Positions 1 to 11,580 of a stretch of 64,000 nucleotides of DNA are shown here, piece after piece; position 1 is the stretch's first letter; each line of letters opens with the position of its first letter. Location of the stretch: positions 186,001 through 250,000 of the forward strand of contig SJRY01000252.1 in the NCBI GenBank assembly GCA_011319805.1, in the 5' to 3' direction. The notes under the pieces were generated by a model. It saw nothing but the letters and a program-made list of their open reading frames with translations, did no database searches and had not been told where the DNA came from. Origin of the DNA: Macrocybe gigantea (lineage: Eukaryota > Basidiomycota > Agaricomycetes > Agaricales > Callistosporiaceae). The position numbers were made by a program, and so were the translations under genes.

Positions 1-499
1 GCCAGGCGTCGACCATTTTTTGAAAAAGATGGGGGAACTGTTTGAGATTGTAGTTTTTACAGCGAGCCTCAGCAAGGTGATCATTTTGCTATTCATGTTC
101 TTGTTATCTTTCATTGAACAGGGCGCGGGAAATAGTACGCTGATCCAGTCTTGGACAAGCTTGATATTCATCAGGTGGTTGCACACCGATTGTTCAGAGA
201 GAGCTGTTACAGCCATAGAGGCAACTATGTCAAGGTTCGCGGTTCCATCACTGATTATGTTTTCCTGTGGCTGAACCTGCCATCGCGATCAGGATCTCTC
301 ACAGCTTGGCAGGCCTATTTCCGACACGATCATCCTGGACAATTCTCCAGCATCTTACATTTTCCATCCAACAAACGCTGTCCCGGTCTCATCGTGGTTC
401 AATGACCCCCACGATGCGGAGCTGACCGATTTAATACCCTTTTTGGCGGATTTAACGTCCGTCCCAGACGTCAGAAGCATACTCGACGGGGGACGATGA
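1..499 (+). CDS. SCP/FCP1-like (NIF-type) protein phosphatase, C-terminal part
   Basis: This is the 3' end of a HAD-superfamily phosphatase of the NLI-interacting-factor/CTD-small-phosphatase group (Psr1/Nem1/SCP type), which removes phosphate from Ser/Thr. Exons read 1-76, 136-234 and 293-499, with introns 77-135 and 235-292. The spliced protein carries the family core: [10 protein letters not shown], then [19 protein letters not shown], a HRLFRESC segment, and the conserved DLSQLGRP...[10 protein letters not shown] block. It ends with an acidic [14 protein letters not shown] helix and stops at 497-499. The catalytic DxDx(T/V) motif lies upstream, outside the window, so the gene is cut by the left edge. 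The exact member (Psr1-like plasma membrane versus Nem1-like ER) cannot be decided from this part. Confidence 0.9.
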
Positions 500-1082
500 A
501 TCTGACCCCACAATGTCCTTCCGGATGAACCATGCGTATCCGCGCGAGACATTCCCACCGACATTCAGGTTATCTGTGATATACCCTCGCGCGATTCCGC
601 AACCCTTTGCTGTCCGCATACCCTCGCATATATTCTCGCACGGATTTTTGTGATATTGATGGAACATTGGCTGGATAATACCTGTGTGATAATGCAATCT
701 ACGCGCATTAAATCTGGATGCGAAATCAAAAAGGATGGAAAAAATTTTTTTCTTGTTCTACTACGATGAAGATATTCCTCACACTCGTTTTGTTTTTTTT
801 TTTTCTTTTCTAACCGTCATCATATTTTCATCTTCATTCTGCATATTTATCATAGCAACTCTACTCCCTTGTCGTGTTATAGTTATCACTTTGGTATAAA
901 CACGTAGGCACTGCTCCTTCTTTTTCCTTTCTTTACTTGGGTTTCTAGTTGTGTGTACTGGATCATTTGCTATAGTTACGACCCCGTCCTTTGAACGAGA
1001 TGTTTTTTTTTTTACGAATGGGGTTATAAACGCCAAACAAAAATCAGGCTGACTTGCATCCCAAAGTCCATCCCGAAAAATA
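500..1082. other. Intergenic, no gene seen
   Basis: This is the AT-rich spacer between the phosphatase stop and PHS1. It contains long T runs around 790-805 and 1000-1012, consistent with a 3' UTR followed by a promoter. I find no supported coding frame. Confidence 0.5.
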
Positions 1083-2129
1083 ATGCCTTTGAACAGTAAA
1101 AATGTCCCTCCCGTCCCGCCCAAAGCATTGCTCCGCCCCAAACGAGGTACTCCGATCGCTCATCCGTCCCTCGAACGAACATGTACTCACTGGTCTTCCC
1201 ACAGCCACACCAACGCCCATAAAGTACTATCTCGTCGCTTTCAACGTCGCCTCTGCCATCGGATGGATTTGCGTCTTCCTCCTAACGCTCGTCCACGTTC
1301 TCAACCTTGACGGCCGCTCCTCCAACGCCGCAGATACGGCCGGCGCCAAGACCGCCACCTCGCTCCTCTCGCGCCTGCTCTCGTCCCTTCCGATCCTCAA
1401 GTCCTCGGGCATCGTCCACCCGGGGCTCGAGGCGCACCTCTCGCCCGTGCTCCGCCCGTTCTATCGCAGGTCGCTCACGACTTTTGCCCGCGTAGGCGCA
1501 ACGACCGCGCTCGTGCAGAGCTTCGCCGTATTGGAGGTCATCCATGTCCTGCTCGGTTGGGTGCGCAGCCCGCTCCAGACCACCGTCATGCAGGTCTCGA
1601 GTAGGCTCTTCCTGGTTTGGGGCATCGTCGAGCAATTCGACAGCGTGCGTAGTCCGTTCGTTGGTCTTCATGTCCTCACGATCTCTGCTCGTCCCCCTTA
1701 GGTCAGAAGCAATCCGCTCTACACCTCCATGGTGTTCGCATGGTCGCTCACAGAAGTCATCCGGTACTCTTTCTATGCATGCAACCTGCTCGGATTCGAA
1801 CCCCGTTTGCTGTTATATCTCCGATACACGACTTTTTATGTTCTTTACCCACTTGGAGCGTCCTCCGAGGCCTTTCTCATCTACGCCACCCTTCCTTCTT
1901 CCTCCCCCATTCCGGGCTGGAAGTCTTGGATGCAGGGCATGTGGAAACCCACCGACTACATTCGCGCCGCCCTTTTTGCAATTTGGTGGCCTGGTATGAT
2001 CTTCCCGTCCCGTTTACTGAGATTTCCTGAGCCATCTCTGCAGGTTTGTACATCATGTACACTTACATGATCGCTCAGAGACGCAAGGTTTTGGGCGGCG
2101 AAAGCAAGCCGCACCTCAAGAAGGCATGA
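1083..2129 (+). CDS. PHS1: Very-long-chain 3-hydroxyacyl-CoA dehydratase (PHS1/HACD family)
   Basis: An ER membrane enzyme that performs the third step of very-long-chain fatty acid elongation, dehydrating 3-hydroxyacyl-CoA to trans-2-enoyl-CoA. Four exons (1083-1146, 1205-1644, 1702-1993, 2044-2129) give 293 residues, a normal length. The PTPLA signature is present: YYLVAFN near the N-terminus, FAWSLTEVIRYSFYA, then YVLYPLGASSE, in which the Tyr and Glu are the known catalytic pair of the family. Several hydrophobic segments and a basic tail ending KPHLKKA (di-lysine-like ER retrieval signal) fit ER residency. The start is ambiguous: ATG 1083 needs a 58-base first intron with a good CTCAC branch site, whereas ATG 1102 reads straight through without it. 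I prefer 1083 because it gives a shorter, basic, Pro-rich N-terminus. Confidence 0.93.
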
Positions 2130-2220
2130 GTTCCAATACAAACGGTATCTTAAACGTCACATGGATTGGATGAATGGAATGCTCCTGCAATGAGAATATA
2201 CCCTAGATTTGAAATGTTCC

Positions 2221-5200
2221 TCACGCCACGTAATTGATGCGCCGTCTGCTTTCTTCTGGATCCACAAACAAGGCCTCAAACTCTTCAGGAGTTTGTCCTA
2301 TTACGCCAAACGCCGTTTGCAACGTTCGTCCGAGCGACTCCAACTCTTCTGTAACTCCTTTCATGGTTAGTGCGTAAGCAAAGAAAAGCAGTTGTCTTGA
2401 CCCTTTGACGTCGCGGTTTTTGACCACATCGAGCCTGCGAATGGCGGCGACCTGGAACATGAAACCTCAAAGCCTGTGCGTGATTTGACAAGAATGATGC
2501 TTACCAACCGCTGACGGGCCTTTTCTGCGGGAGGGAGATACGGCGGGAGGGGAGCTCTTAGCCTAAATGCCGATGCTAGTGTAGAAAAACTGAGTATGAT
2601 ATTTCCAACCATATCGCGGCGCTCTCGGTTAACAGGAATGATAAAATCGTGGCGGACGGTCTGATATCGAAGACGCTTGAGCGAAGACATAATGCCACAT
2701 AAATTCACATACCGTATACCTGTGACGTGTTAGAACGAAGAGTGCAGATCGAGAAAAAGTGCAATGCATTCACCATTCTTCCCGCGTCGTGACGCAGCGC
2801 ATGCCATGAAGCTTGTCCAAAATCGTCTGGAGGCTGGTCAAGATCCCGCGGTAAAGCAAGACAGGGAAGGGACCCTTCAACCGGGGCTCATGCTGAGCTT
2901 GTCGAAGCAAGCCTTGCAATTCGATCAATTTGATCTGCAAGTGCAATTCCATGGCCATGAATTCTTGAATAGAGTTGTGCAGCATGGTCGTACGCGACAG
3001 TGGAGTCAAGAGCGCCCCTTCCTCTTCGTCATCATGTTCGCCATTCTCGTTTCGATACTCCGGCGAGAACGAGTTCGAGGCGACAAGTCGGGTGTATAAC
3101 CATCCCAAGTTCAGACAGAAACTATGGAGAGACAGAGTCAATGCATTGTTCAACGGGCAGCGACTTTTGGTACTCAACTCGCCAAGTCCCTGCATCAGCT
3201 CGCGTCTAGCTTCGGCAGGCCACCAAAATCTGGAAACAAAGCCAGCCCAGACGACGCCTGCCGTAACAGCCAGAGCTCGATGCAAGGCAATGCTGACGAT
3301 CCAGATATCCTTTTGACGCAGGTTATAGCTGGAAAGGCGGTCAGTCGAGCTACCCGTCGAACGGGCGAGGTGTTCAGAGACGTACCAATACAAGCAACTC
3401 AGGTTATATGTGAGCAGCACGAACCGGGACGCCGATGCATATTCCGGCTTTGTTACGGCATAGTAAAAACACGGGAGGGAAAATAAGAACCCAAAGATGG
3501 ACAAGACCACTGGATTATCAGGGAATGCAGAAAAAATTCCAGCGGCAACTGCTGCACCAAACCTATCAAGGTCTTTGAGGATGTGGACTTCGGGTGGGGA
3601 AAAAAAAAGCGTACAGAGTGCCGATGATCCGTTGTAGCCCTAAATAATTAGTCTTAACGGCATCATTTAATAGGTTCAGGTCAATTGATCAACATGGCTT
3701 ACAGCGCCGATTGTTGGAGAAATGACAGCAAAGAACTAGTAAAAGGGGTCGAAAGCATACAATCAGCGGCGGTTATGAACCAGAGGTCATCCGAGACGCA
3801 CCGAGATGATAGCCCAATCACCCCAATAGGTAACGAAAATCGGTCTCGTGGTATCAAAGAAAGCGGGCGCCGCCAGCAACGCGATCGCCATTCCTACTTT
3901 GAAAGCATACTTTGTATCCCTCTCAGTCATCCTCTTGCCGATCGTCCACAAAATCTGATTAACCCGTCCTAAAAACGGCAACTTGTTTCGTGGTGGCGTC
4001 TGAATAGTGTTTGGGGCATGCGGTCGTATTTTTGGGAAATAGGGAATGGCGCGGCGACTCTCGGAAAAAATGTAGGAAGCTGAGCAGTAAATTGATCGTC
4101 AGTATGTTTTTAGCAGGGCCAGGCAGTGGGTTCGTCGTACACAAGCTCCGTCTGAGGCTGGGCATTTCCCTTCGAATGCTGCTTGGCGTCGGTGACATCC
4201 ACGAATTATAGCGTCTACGCTTGCAACTGAAGAAAGCTCGAATCCTTCGCCACAAGGAGCCACGGTTAGCCCGTTCTTGTTCAAACTGATATATTCTCCT
4301 TATGGCGTCAACAAGAGATACAACTTCCCTGGAAAACTCTTGAAGCGTGAAAATGAAGCTGCGGACGGCGTCGATTAACCCCCCCCCCGAACCGTAGATA
4401 TTTCGTTTACTCACAAATAGACCAGAAACACATTTTCGTGCTCGTTTCCCAGAAGCAATGAGTTGCCCGTTTCGGAGCCGACGGCGCTTTCATCTGCGCT
4501 GTAAATCGAATGCGGTTTTGACGGAGGGTCAGGTCTGCGATAGAGGCGCAAAACGGCGTGGTTTGAGGTGCTCTCAAAACGGACGAGGGCTCTCTCGATA
4601 CCGTCGATGAGTTCAATGAACTCTTCCTGCGAGAATTCCTTCTTCCTGCGCTGAGACTCTTCGAGGACTTCGCGAAGCCGGATCAAAGAAGAATTGCATG
4701 CAGTCTGATGCAGGACTCAGATTGGCAGTAGCAACACGGCATCCAGATATAGCTTACAGATAGAGCTTTGAGAGGAGGGCCTAGTTCGTCGACGATGTCA
4801 CCGAACATCATGGCTGCTGCCTTGAGCATGGCGGTCTCCTCATCGTCGTCGAAGGAGGGTTCGAGACCAAGATCTGCGAGGTTCTTGCCTCTTTTGAATC
4901 GTCCGCGGACAACCCCGGCCTTGACAAGCTCGTACTGCAACCGTGTACCGGTCCTCAAACCGTTGAGATGCTGACCCAACCTGTTGAGGCTGTCAACGCC
5001 GTCTTCGTAGGCTCGCTTCCCCGAATTGCCTCTCTGCAAGCACTTGCCCGGGCCGTTGTGGTAGAACCATTCTGTGCGTGCTTCGGTCAGGTTCTTCTTC
5101 AGACTGGTGAAACTGCTCTGATGGTTCTCTACGGCCTTTTGCATCTTCTCGAGATGCATCTTATTGTGCACATCACCTTCCAGAAGAAATGTCCCCATGA

Positions 5201-6674
5201 GCATTGTAAGCACAGTAGAGAATGAGTCGATGGTTTTGATCATGCCAGTCTGCAGATTTGATATGGCGGATTGCGGCCATAGAAGGTAGCAAACCAAGTT
5301 GGAGATGAAAGACCCGCATACAACGACAGTGGCGACAGCGCAGAGCATCCTAAAACCACCTTCCTTGATAATGCTGGAGGAAAATGAACCTGGGGCCTGT
5401 GTGCTAGAAAAGCAAGCTTACACGATCGATATGATGATTCCGACCATACTGCACGCTAAGATGGACGACACAAGAGTAAGTTTCTATTTTGTCTTGTAGG
5501 TCTTACCCTGCTTACCGGTGTTGAACGAAGGGTTGGCCTAAGAAGCCCAAGTTCGTGAACCTTTGCAAGGTAAGGATCGGGTATTGCTTACCATTCGAAG
5601 CTTCGCCCATGCAGCGAAGGACATACTTACGCCTATCCAGAGGACGGCGACTAGATCGCCTAACCACTCCCATCCAGGCTGCAACTCGAGCCACCAGAAC
5701 ATGCTCATGGACATCAAACAAACAAAGGCGGCATAAAAAAGACCAAAGAAGCAAAACAGGTCAGCCTCGATCATGGCCCCGCGGGTTTTGGCCGGGTTGT
5801 AATATACGACGCTGAACTCGAAAAAAAAATAAGTTCACGTTTAAACTAAACGAGAGTGAGACTGACATCGTTGCAACAAGATGACCACTGCGGAAAGGTC
5901 GACGGGGTTCATGGCCAGACAATGCCAAGTTGCTGATGAGACCAGCCAGGAGAGGAGAAAACGTGAAGAGAGAAGCGAGGAAGTATGCAATAGAGCACTT
6001 GAGGACGTTGCGGTACACCGTCGGAAGGGTTGGTATGCGGTGGCACAGAAATGACGTCGAGTGCGAAGGAGGAGATTTTAAGGTGGCCGTACTTTCTGTA
6101 ACATCCGTCTCAGAGCCATGGTCAGAATCATACTCGGACCCTTGGTCGTAGTTTTCGGGCACGGTAGAGGTCAAAGGCGGATGCCTCACGGCATTGCTGT
6201 TTTCGCCATTCGAGATATGCTCCGGAGACTGTTCCTGTCGGATGCGCTCAAGGTGGCTCCTGCGGGTGTGTGGACTGCAGAGCTAATGCTGTCGCTTTGC
6301 TCGCCTGGTTCAGCACGGGATCTGCTTGACGGACGCGATCTAGGGGTTGGACTGATATTCTGGGTGTCATTCTCCATGAGCTGGCCGAACACGGTCCATT
6401 GGCGCTCGAGATGGCTTGGGGTGGTCTGGAGGCCCATAATGCCCGAATTGATGCGCTCAGAGGTGGAGAACGGGCGCGTGCGATGGTTAAGGGGGGTACT
6501 CGTGCTGCGGGCTGTGAAGGACGGTCTCGTGCGCGGCGAGAAGGTTGTGGGGTGACTGAGAGGGGCTAGGAGCTGATCAGGTGAAGCGACAACGACGGCT
6601 TCATCGCTTGTCGGGGACTTTCTCTCTGAAAGTTCATTGAAAGTTGAACGTTGATGTTTGAACCATATGTACAT
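2221..6674 (-). CDS. ArAE/FUSC-like multi-pass membrane protein (ArAE_2_N plus DUF2421)
   Basis: A large fungal membrane protein with two membrane halves, in the family described as putative ER transporter (ArAE_2_N), FUSC-like domain and C-terminal DUF2421. Reading down the minus strand: a Ser/Pro-rich cytosolic N-terminus (6674 to about 6200), a first membrane bundle (LKCSIAYFLASLFTF..., about 6090-5600), a charged soluble linker (5200-4400), a second bundle (KVGMAIALLAAPAFF and TYWGDWAIIS near 3900-3790, then 3500-3200), and the DUF2421 tail ending EESRRRINYVA at 2221. Many 50-60 base introns interrupt it, so exon edges are approximate. The N-terminal exon and the next one are in different frames around 6190-6290, needing an intron or marking an indel. 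Substrate is unknown; aromatic or organic acid export is suggested only by family name. Confidence 0.8.
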
Positions 6675-6693
6675 GTTATTGATGACATCATCA

Positions 6694-8908
6694 CTATCTA
6701 GCCTCGGCCGTAACCATCAACTTGCCCTTCTTGGTCACAAAGTAGTCATACATATTCTCCTCCCATGTCGAAGGGTCGAAACCCGCTGCAAACTCAAAGT
6801 GAAACTTGCGCAGCATTCCACTAACAAGCAGCCGCATTTCATGCCATGCCAGCTTCTTCCCAACACAGTCCATAGGCCCATACGAGAAAGGGATGAACGC
6901 CGCGCTGTTGTGCACAATCTGATCACGATTCTTGAACACTTCGGGTTCCAAGGCCATCTGGTCTGCTTCAGGCAACCACCGCTCGGGGATAAACTCTTCC
7001 GGACCAGGCCAAAAGTTGCGTCCATCCCTATGAAGCGTGTACGAGTGGACGTTGACCGTCGTTCCTTCGCGAATGAAACTGCACAGACAATAAGCTGTCT
7101 GAAGGGGGCAGACATAATATTCTACTCACTGGTCTCCTATGGCCTGTCCACCGCTCCCCATCAAAGGCGCTCTGGTGCTTCCAGCCAGCAAAGGCGGGAA
7201 CAGCCTCAGAGTCTCGTTGCTATTTTCATCACTGAGAACCGGCTCATATACACATGCAAGACGGAAGGCGTACATCACGGCATCCAGGTACGGCAACTTG
7301 GCGTTCAGAGCATGCACAATAGACTCGTCCTCAGCGTTCAAGTTGCTGTCCAGCTCTTCCATGACGCGCTTGTACGCGACCGGGTGGAGCATCAAATGCC
7401 AAAAGATGTTGGCCAGCGTAGGCGCGATCGTGTCCGAGCCGGCAACGATGGCCAATGAAGCGTCGCTCGCCACCTGCTCGAATTCCGGTCGGCTGGCTTC
7501 CAACGCCGCTTCATCAATCTGGCACACCAAACGACAGATTACCTCCGATCCCATGCATCATTTTGTAGACGGCCCCACGCACCAAGTGATAGAAAAGATC
7601 TTTGTTTGGCGACCCTTCCTTGTACCTCTTCACCACCCGCGACAGCGAATAGTCCCTGAACACCTTCATTGATGTTGCAAACGATGGGATACACCTGTAG
7701 AATTCGGCGGACCAAGGTAAGTGGCTCATCAGCAAGCCCGTCCTAGGTGCATGGAGATATTATCTGGTGAGACCCAAACGCCGCTGATTCAATGCAACGA
7801 AACTATTTCTCTTACGGCTGAGCATTCTCCATCAGCGACCACACCTTGTTGCGATCCTCGTTAAGCATGAGCTCCGGTCCCGTGCCGAATCTACGTTTTG
7901 AATTGCTGTTAGTACTGAATTCACCGGAAGGCACCAAATGGACGTAGATCTGACGTACGCCATGTCATTCATAAAGTCGAACCTGGAGACCGCAAATCAG
8001 TCTCCCAATCAGCAGGTTCAAACATCACAGAATGTTACTCACGCAAACCAGCTGATCCACGACGCCAGGTCTACAGGCTGTCCAGCTCTTTTGGTCATGG
8101 CTTCGACCAGTTGATTGACGCGGTTGTCGATCAACCCATGATAAAACCTCAGCGACTCGGGGCTGAAACCACGGCTCCAGATGCGACGAAGTCGCGCGTG
8201 CGTCGGAGGATGGCGCAAGCCAATCATCGACCTCCATTTCGTCTGCGCCGCAAATTGTCCGTCCCAGACTACAAAAAGGAAAAACAGATAGAACGCGTTC
8301 AGCAATGCTGGAAGGATGAACAAGGCAAACAGCTGACACTCGGCCTTGGGCATGCCACCGGGGCCCATCATAGGTGCTATCGCCTCTGGCCTACAGAAGG
8401 TCACCTCATTGGGACCTGAGTCAGGGGAAAAATTGTGGCGTTCGTGAGCGAATGCAGGCCGGGGGCGATGAAGTCACAGGGTCATACCAACTCTCACAAT
8501 ATCCCCATAGCGCCGGTGCAACTGCTGATACAGTATGTGCTGTTTGCCGTCCATCGATCGGAAGGCAATGTATAGCTTTGTCACCCTGCAGATGAACGGT
8601 CCGGGATACTTGGCCAGCGGGTGGAATGGGGAAATACGGTAGATGACCGTGGAGGTTACCAAACTTGCCAAGTACAATGCCCACGTCGCCATTCCAGCCA
8701 CGACCTGGCTGGAAAAAAATGGTACCATGATCGAGGTGAGAGACAGCGGCAAAACGACGAGCAGTAGAACCAGGTAAGGCAGCTTTCGTGGTTCCAACCT
8801 GTTAAAAATCAAATGGCATCCCTTCACACCCAGTTTGTGAGCACGAAAGAGCACGAAGATTGTGAGAAGAGCTCACAATGCCTGCGCCTGCCACAGTAAG
8901 TAGGGCAT
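6694..8908 (-). CDS. Cytochrome P450 monooxygenase (first of two)
   Basis: A membrane-anchored haem monooxygenase. The N-terminal exon starts MPYLLWQAQALLEPRK and is spliced over about 80 bases to a hydrophobic anchor (LPYLVLLLVVLPLSL...), then the proline hinge FHPLAKYPGPF. The I-helix reads AIVAGSDTIA (AGxDT with Ile for the second Thr), the K-helix has ETLRLFPP (ExxR), and the haem-binding loop is FSYGPMDCVGKKLA with the axial Cys. It stops at 6694-6696. A TATAAAT at 8974-8980 lies about 65 bases upstream, supporting a start at 8908; ATG 8934 is an alternative but out of frame with exon 2. It has at least six introns. CYP family and substrate cannot be assigned; its 5' end faces the PPR gene across about 590 bases. 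Confidence 0.9.
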
Positions 8909-9500
8909 CCTTGAACAGCAAATTCGTCTGCATGTCTCGGTAGCTGGAGCTTCAGCCCGCCAGAACGCACGTCATTTATACTCCCTGCCATGTAGGTTTA
9001 GCGATAAGAACGTCCCTACCCCTAGTAACAGATGGCCTAAAGGAGTGAAGCATATCTGGGATATCACTAGCAGCGGGTAATTGTCATGGATATAGGGACG
9101 TAAGAATTGAGGCTTTGATGTGATGCGGGGCAAGAAGCCAAGTTACTTCTTGACGGGTCTATGGTCACCTGAACGCCGTAGCCAGTTATGAATGGCATAG
9201 GGCATGAGGGTGAACGCTTGATGAGAAACGCACAATTTCCCTTTGAGAAATAGTCCGATGGACAATTCAAACAGGTCCTTTCATGTTGCCAATCGTGAGA
9301 TGGCCGACCTACAGTCAGCGGGACTCAATCATAGTCGTGTTAGCCGGAATCTCATCGGAGAAGACAACTTCACATAGTCAGCCGCCACAGCCGAGATGAC
9401 CGCGGAACATGGTTCAATGCTGGTCCCGATACGTTCGCAAGAGGTTGGAGGATATTATTATAATTATGGATATAAACTCGTAAGCACAGTTTTGAGGTCT
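8909..9500. other. Intergenic between P450 and PPR gene
   Basis: Apart from the TATA-like element of the P450, I see no coding frame, repeat or RNA gene in this stretch. Confidence 0.5.
8974..8980 (-). promoter_or_regulatory. TATA box of first P450
   Basis: TATAAAT on the minus strand, 65 bases upstream of the chosen P450 ATG. Position and sequence suit a core promoter; no experimental support. Confidence 0.4.
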
Positions 9501-11386
9501 TCAGTGGCGCCCCGGCGTCTGAGAAAGGCCGCCTGTTTCGATGAATCGCTGTGCAGCTCCATCCAGCAACGGCACCTCCTCCGTTGCATGGGCGTTCATA
9601 TCGTTGGACTTGTTGGCCTGTGCCTCGAACCATTTAATGGAGCGCCGCAAGGTTGCCGTCACAGAATAGCCAAACTCTCCCATCTCCTGCAGTGCAATGG
9701 TGTATCTCTCGTCGCGGGCGTTTATGCATCTTTGAACCAATCCATAATACACCGGCGGAGGAGGGACGAATCCGGAGGCCTTCATCTCTTCTAAGTAAAA
9801 GAACGCGTCCTCGTACGTCTCCTGCGTAAGGCAGAGTTCAATGAGTTTCTCGTATGTCACTTCGTCCGGTTTAATCTTGGCGGCTTTCATCTCAGACAGA
9901 AGTACATCTCCGAGCTCACGATGACTGGTCACGATACAACCGTCTAGTAATAGGTTGTATGTCGCGAGGTCCGGGGTAAGACCATATTCCGTGAAGCTTC
10001 TGAAGGCGCCAACAGCTCTCTGTAGGTCCTTGAGCGCGACAGATGCCCGGATAATAGCTTTCACAACGGAGAGGTCGACACGTCTGCCATTCTGGTGTAG
10101 CTCGTCAATCAATGCCCATGCTTTGTCGACAGCCTCGGTGTCCTCCTTGACAGCTTCGTAGATAGGATACGCCGTGCCGTCATCTGGTTCGATTTCGTTG
10201 GCACGCATGATATCGAAAACCAGTATGGCTTCCTTCAACTGCTTCGACCGACAGAACGCTTCCACCAAAGGGGCGATGTGACGCTCCTCCCATTTGACAT
10301 CGGTGGTTTTGAGCACTCGCAGGGCGTCCGTTGCAAGGTCAGGTAAGCCATGCCGAGCGGCAGTATGGAGAACGGCAAGGCAAATGCCTTCGTCAGGGTT
10401 GATTTTAAAGTCTCGAACGATGGTCTCCCAACAGAACATCACACCATCAGCCTGTTAGAATGGGTGAGGTTAGGTTAGCCATGACCGAGAATATAACATA
10501 CATATAATTGTTCAGCAGAAGAGACAAGACAATCTATCCATGCGGATTCTGGGAGTCGACGGACCGAATTTTGCTCGAACCAGGTCGCAATATCAATGGC
10601 AAGTCTTGGACAACCTTTGGCAGCAGCAAAGCAAACAATAGTGTCCATGGTTTTGAGTTCCGGAGTCAGATTGAGCTTCCTCATCTTGAAGAAGTGGTCT
10701 AGTGCAAGCTCCAAATTTCCGACGCTTGCGTAGCGCGTGATGATGTGGTCAAAAGTGATGGCGTTCGGTGGTATTTCGAGCTCGTCCATCTTGTGCAGCA
10801 CCGTAAGGCTATTGGGTGGTGACCGAAACCTTTGGGCCTATAATTATATGAGGCAGGTGAGACAGGTATTGATCGTAATGTACAGCACTTGACATACCCG
10901 CAGGAGATGATTAAATGTCGTCACGTCAGGGTTTATTCCAACAAGCATCATATCATCTAGAATTGCCCATGCATGTAGCCACATTCCCGATGCCCCCATG
11001 ACCGACATAAGAGCGTTGTATACGGATATATCAGGCGACATTCCGGCCATTTTCATCTGACTGGCCAGGCGCAAACACCGGTTGAATTCTGAACGGTTTG
11101 CTGCGGCAAAGAGTTGCATAATTAGCCTTGGCTGAGAGGACTGGTTTAGCGTCTTCTGGAAAGCCACCGTTTCTCGCTTGTAGTCTGGCATTCGAAGGGC
11201 CGATTTAGTAGCTTCTTCCGATAAAAGACGTGCTTGAGTCCCTGTATACCAGCCTCAGATTAGGCGTAAAAACATGGGGAACAGCACCAAACCTGACAAG
11301 ACTTTAATGTGCGGTCCGCATGCTTTAGAAGAGCTTGCAAGCACGCTGGAGGCGCGTTTAAGAGCCGGACGTGAGCATGAGAGCAT
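9501..11386 (-). CDS. Mitochondrial pentatricopeptide repeat (PPR) protein
   Basis: An RNA-binding helical-repeat protein expected to act in mitochondrial RNA processing or translation. Exon 1 (11293-11386) begins MLSCSRPALKRASSVLASS, a basic, Ser/Ala-rich, acid-free leader typical of mitochondrial targeting, and splices across 11242-11292 in frame to GTQARLLSEEATKS. Successive 35-residue PPR units are visible, for example YNALMSVMGASGMWLHAWAI, FDHIITRYASVGNLELALDH, YNLLLDGCIVTSHRELGDVL and YEKLIELCLTQETYEDAFFY. The last long exon runs 10442-9501. The longer reading starting near 11616 is rejected because it would overlap the RAD21 start and lacks a targeting sequence. It is divergent from RAD21 with only about 195 bases between start codons. 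The specific RNA target is not predictable. Confidence 0.85.
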
Positions 11387-11580
11387 TTTCCGAGGCTGAG
11401 AGCAGTCGGCTGTAAGTATGCGTACAACTTTCTGGAAGGCGATGCCAAATAATTACCAACAGGCACCACGTGGCCCATAGAACCAAATCGGTCTTTCAAT
11501 GTTCCAATAGAGCAACCTTGTTCTCCTCTGCCACAACCGCGTCCGCGACCTCCACTCCTTGCTCGCGATACCCCATCATC
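11387..11580. promoter_or_regulatory. Shared divergent promoter of PPR gene and RAD21
   Basis: The two start codons (11386 minus and 11581 plus) are 195 bases apart, so this short segment must serve both transcripts. It contains a CG-rich CCGCGTCCGCGACC stretch (about 11536-11551) resembling, but not matching, the MCB ACGCGT core. No TATA box is evident. Confidence 0.45.

Noticed and set aside
1102..1701. Unspliced start of PHS1 at ATG 1102
   Set aside because: It is possible, but the spliced start at 1083 has a good intron and gives a more ordinary N-terminus; kept only as an alternative.
1785..1805. B-box-like GGTTCGAATCC on the minus strand
   Set aside because: It is inside the conserved coding region of PHS1 (LLGFEPRLLLY) and no tRNA cloverleaf surrounds it.
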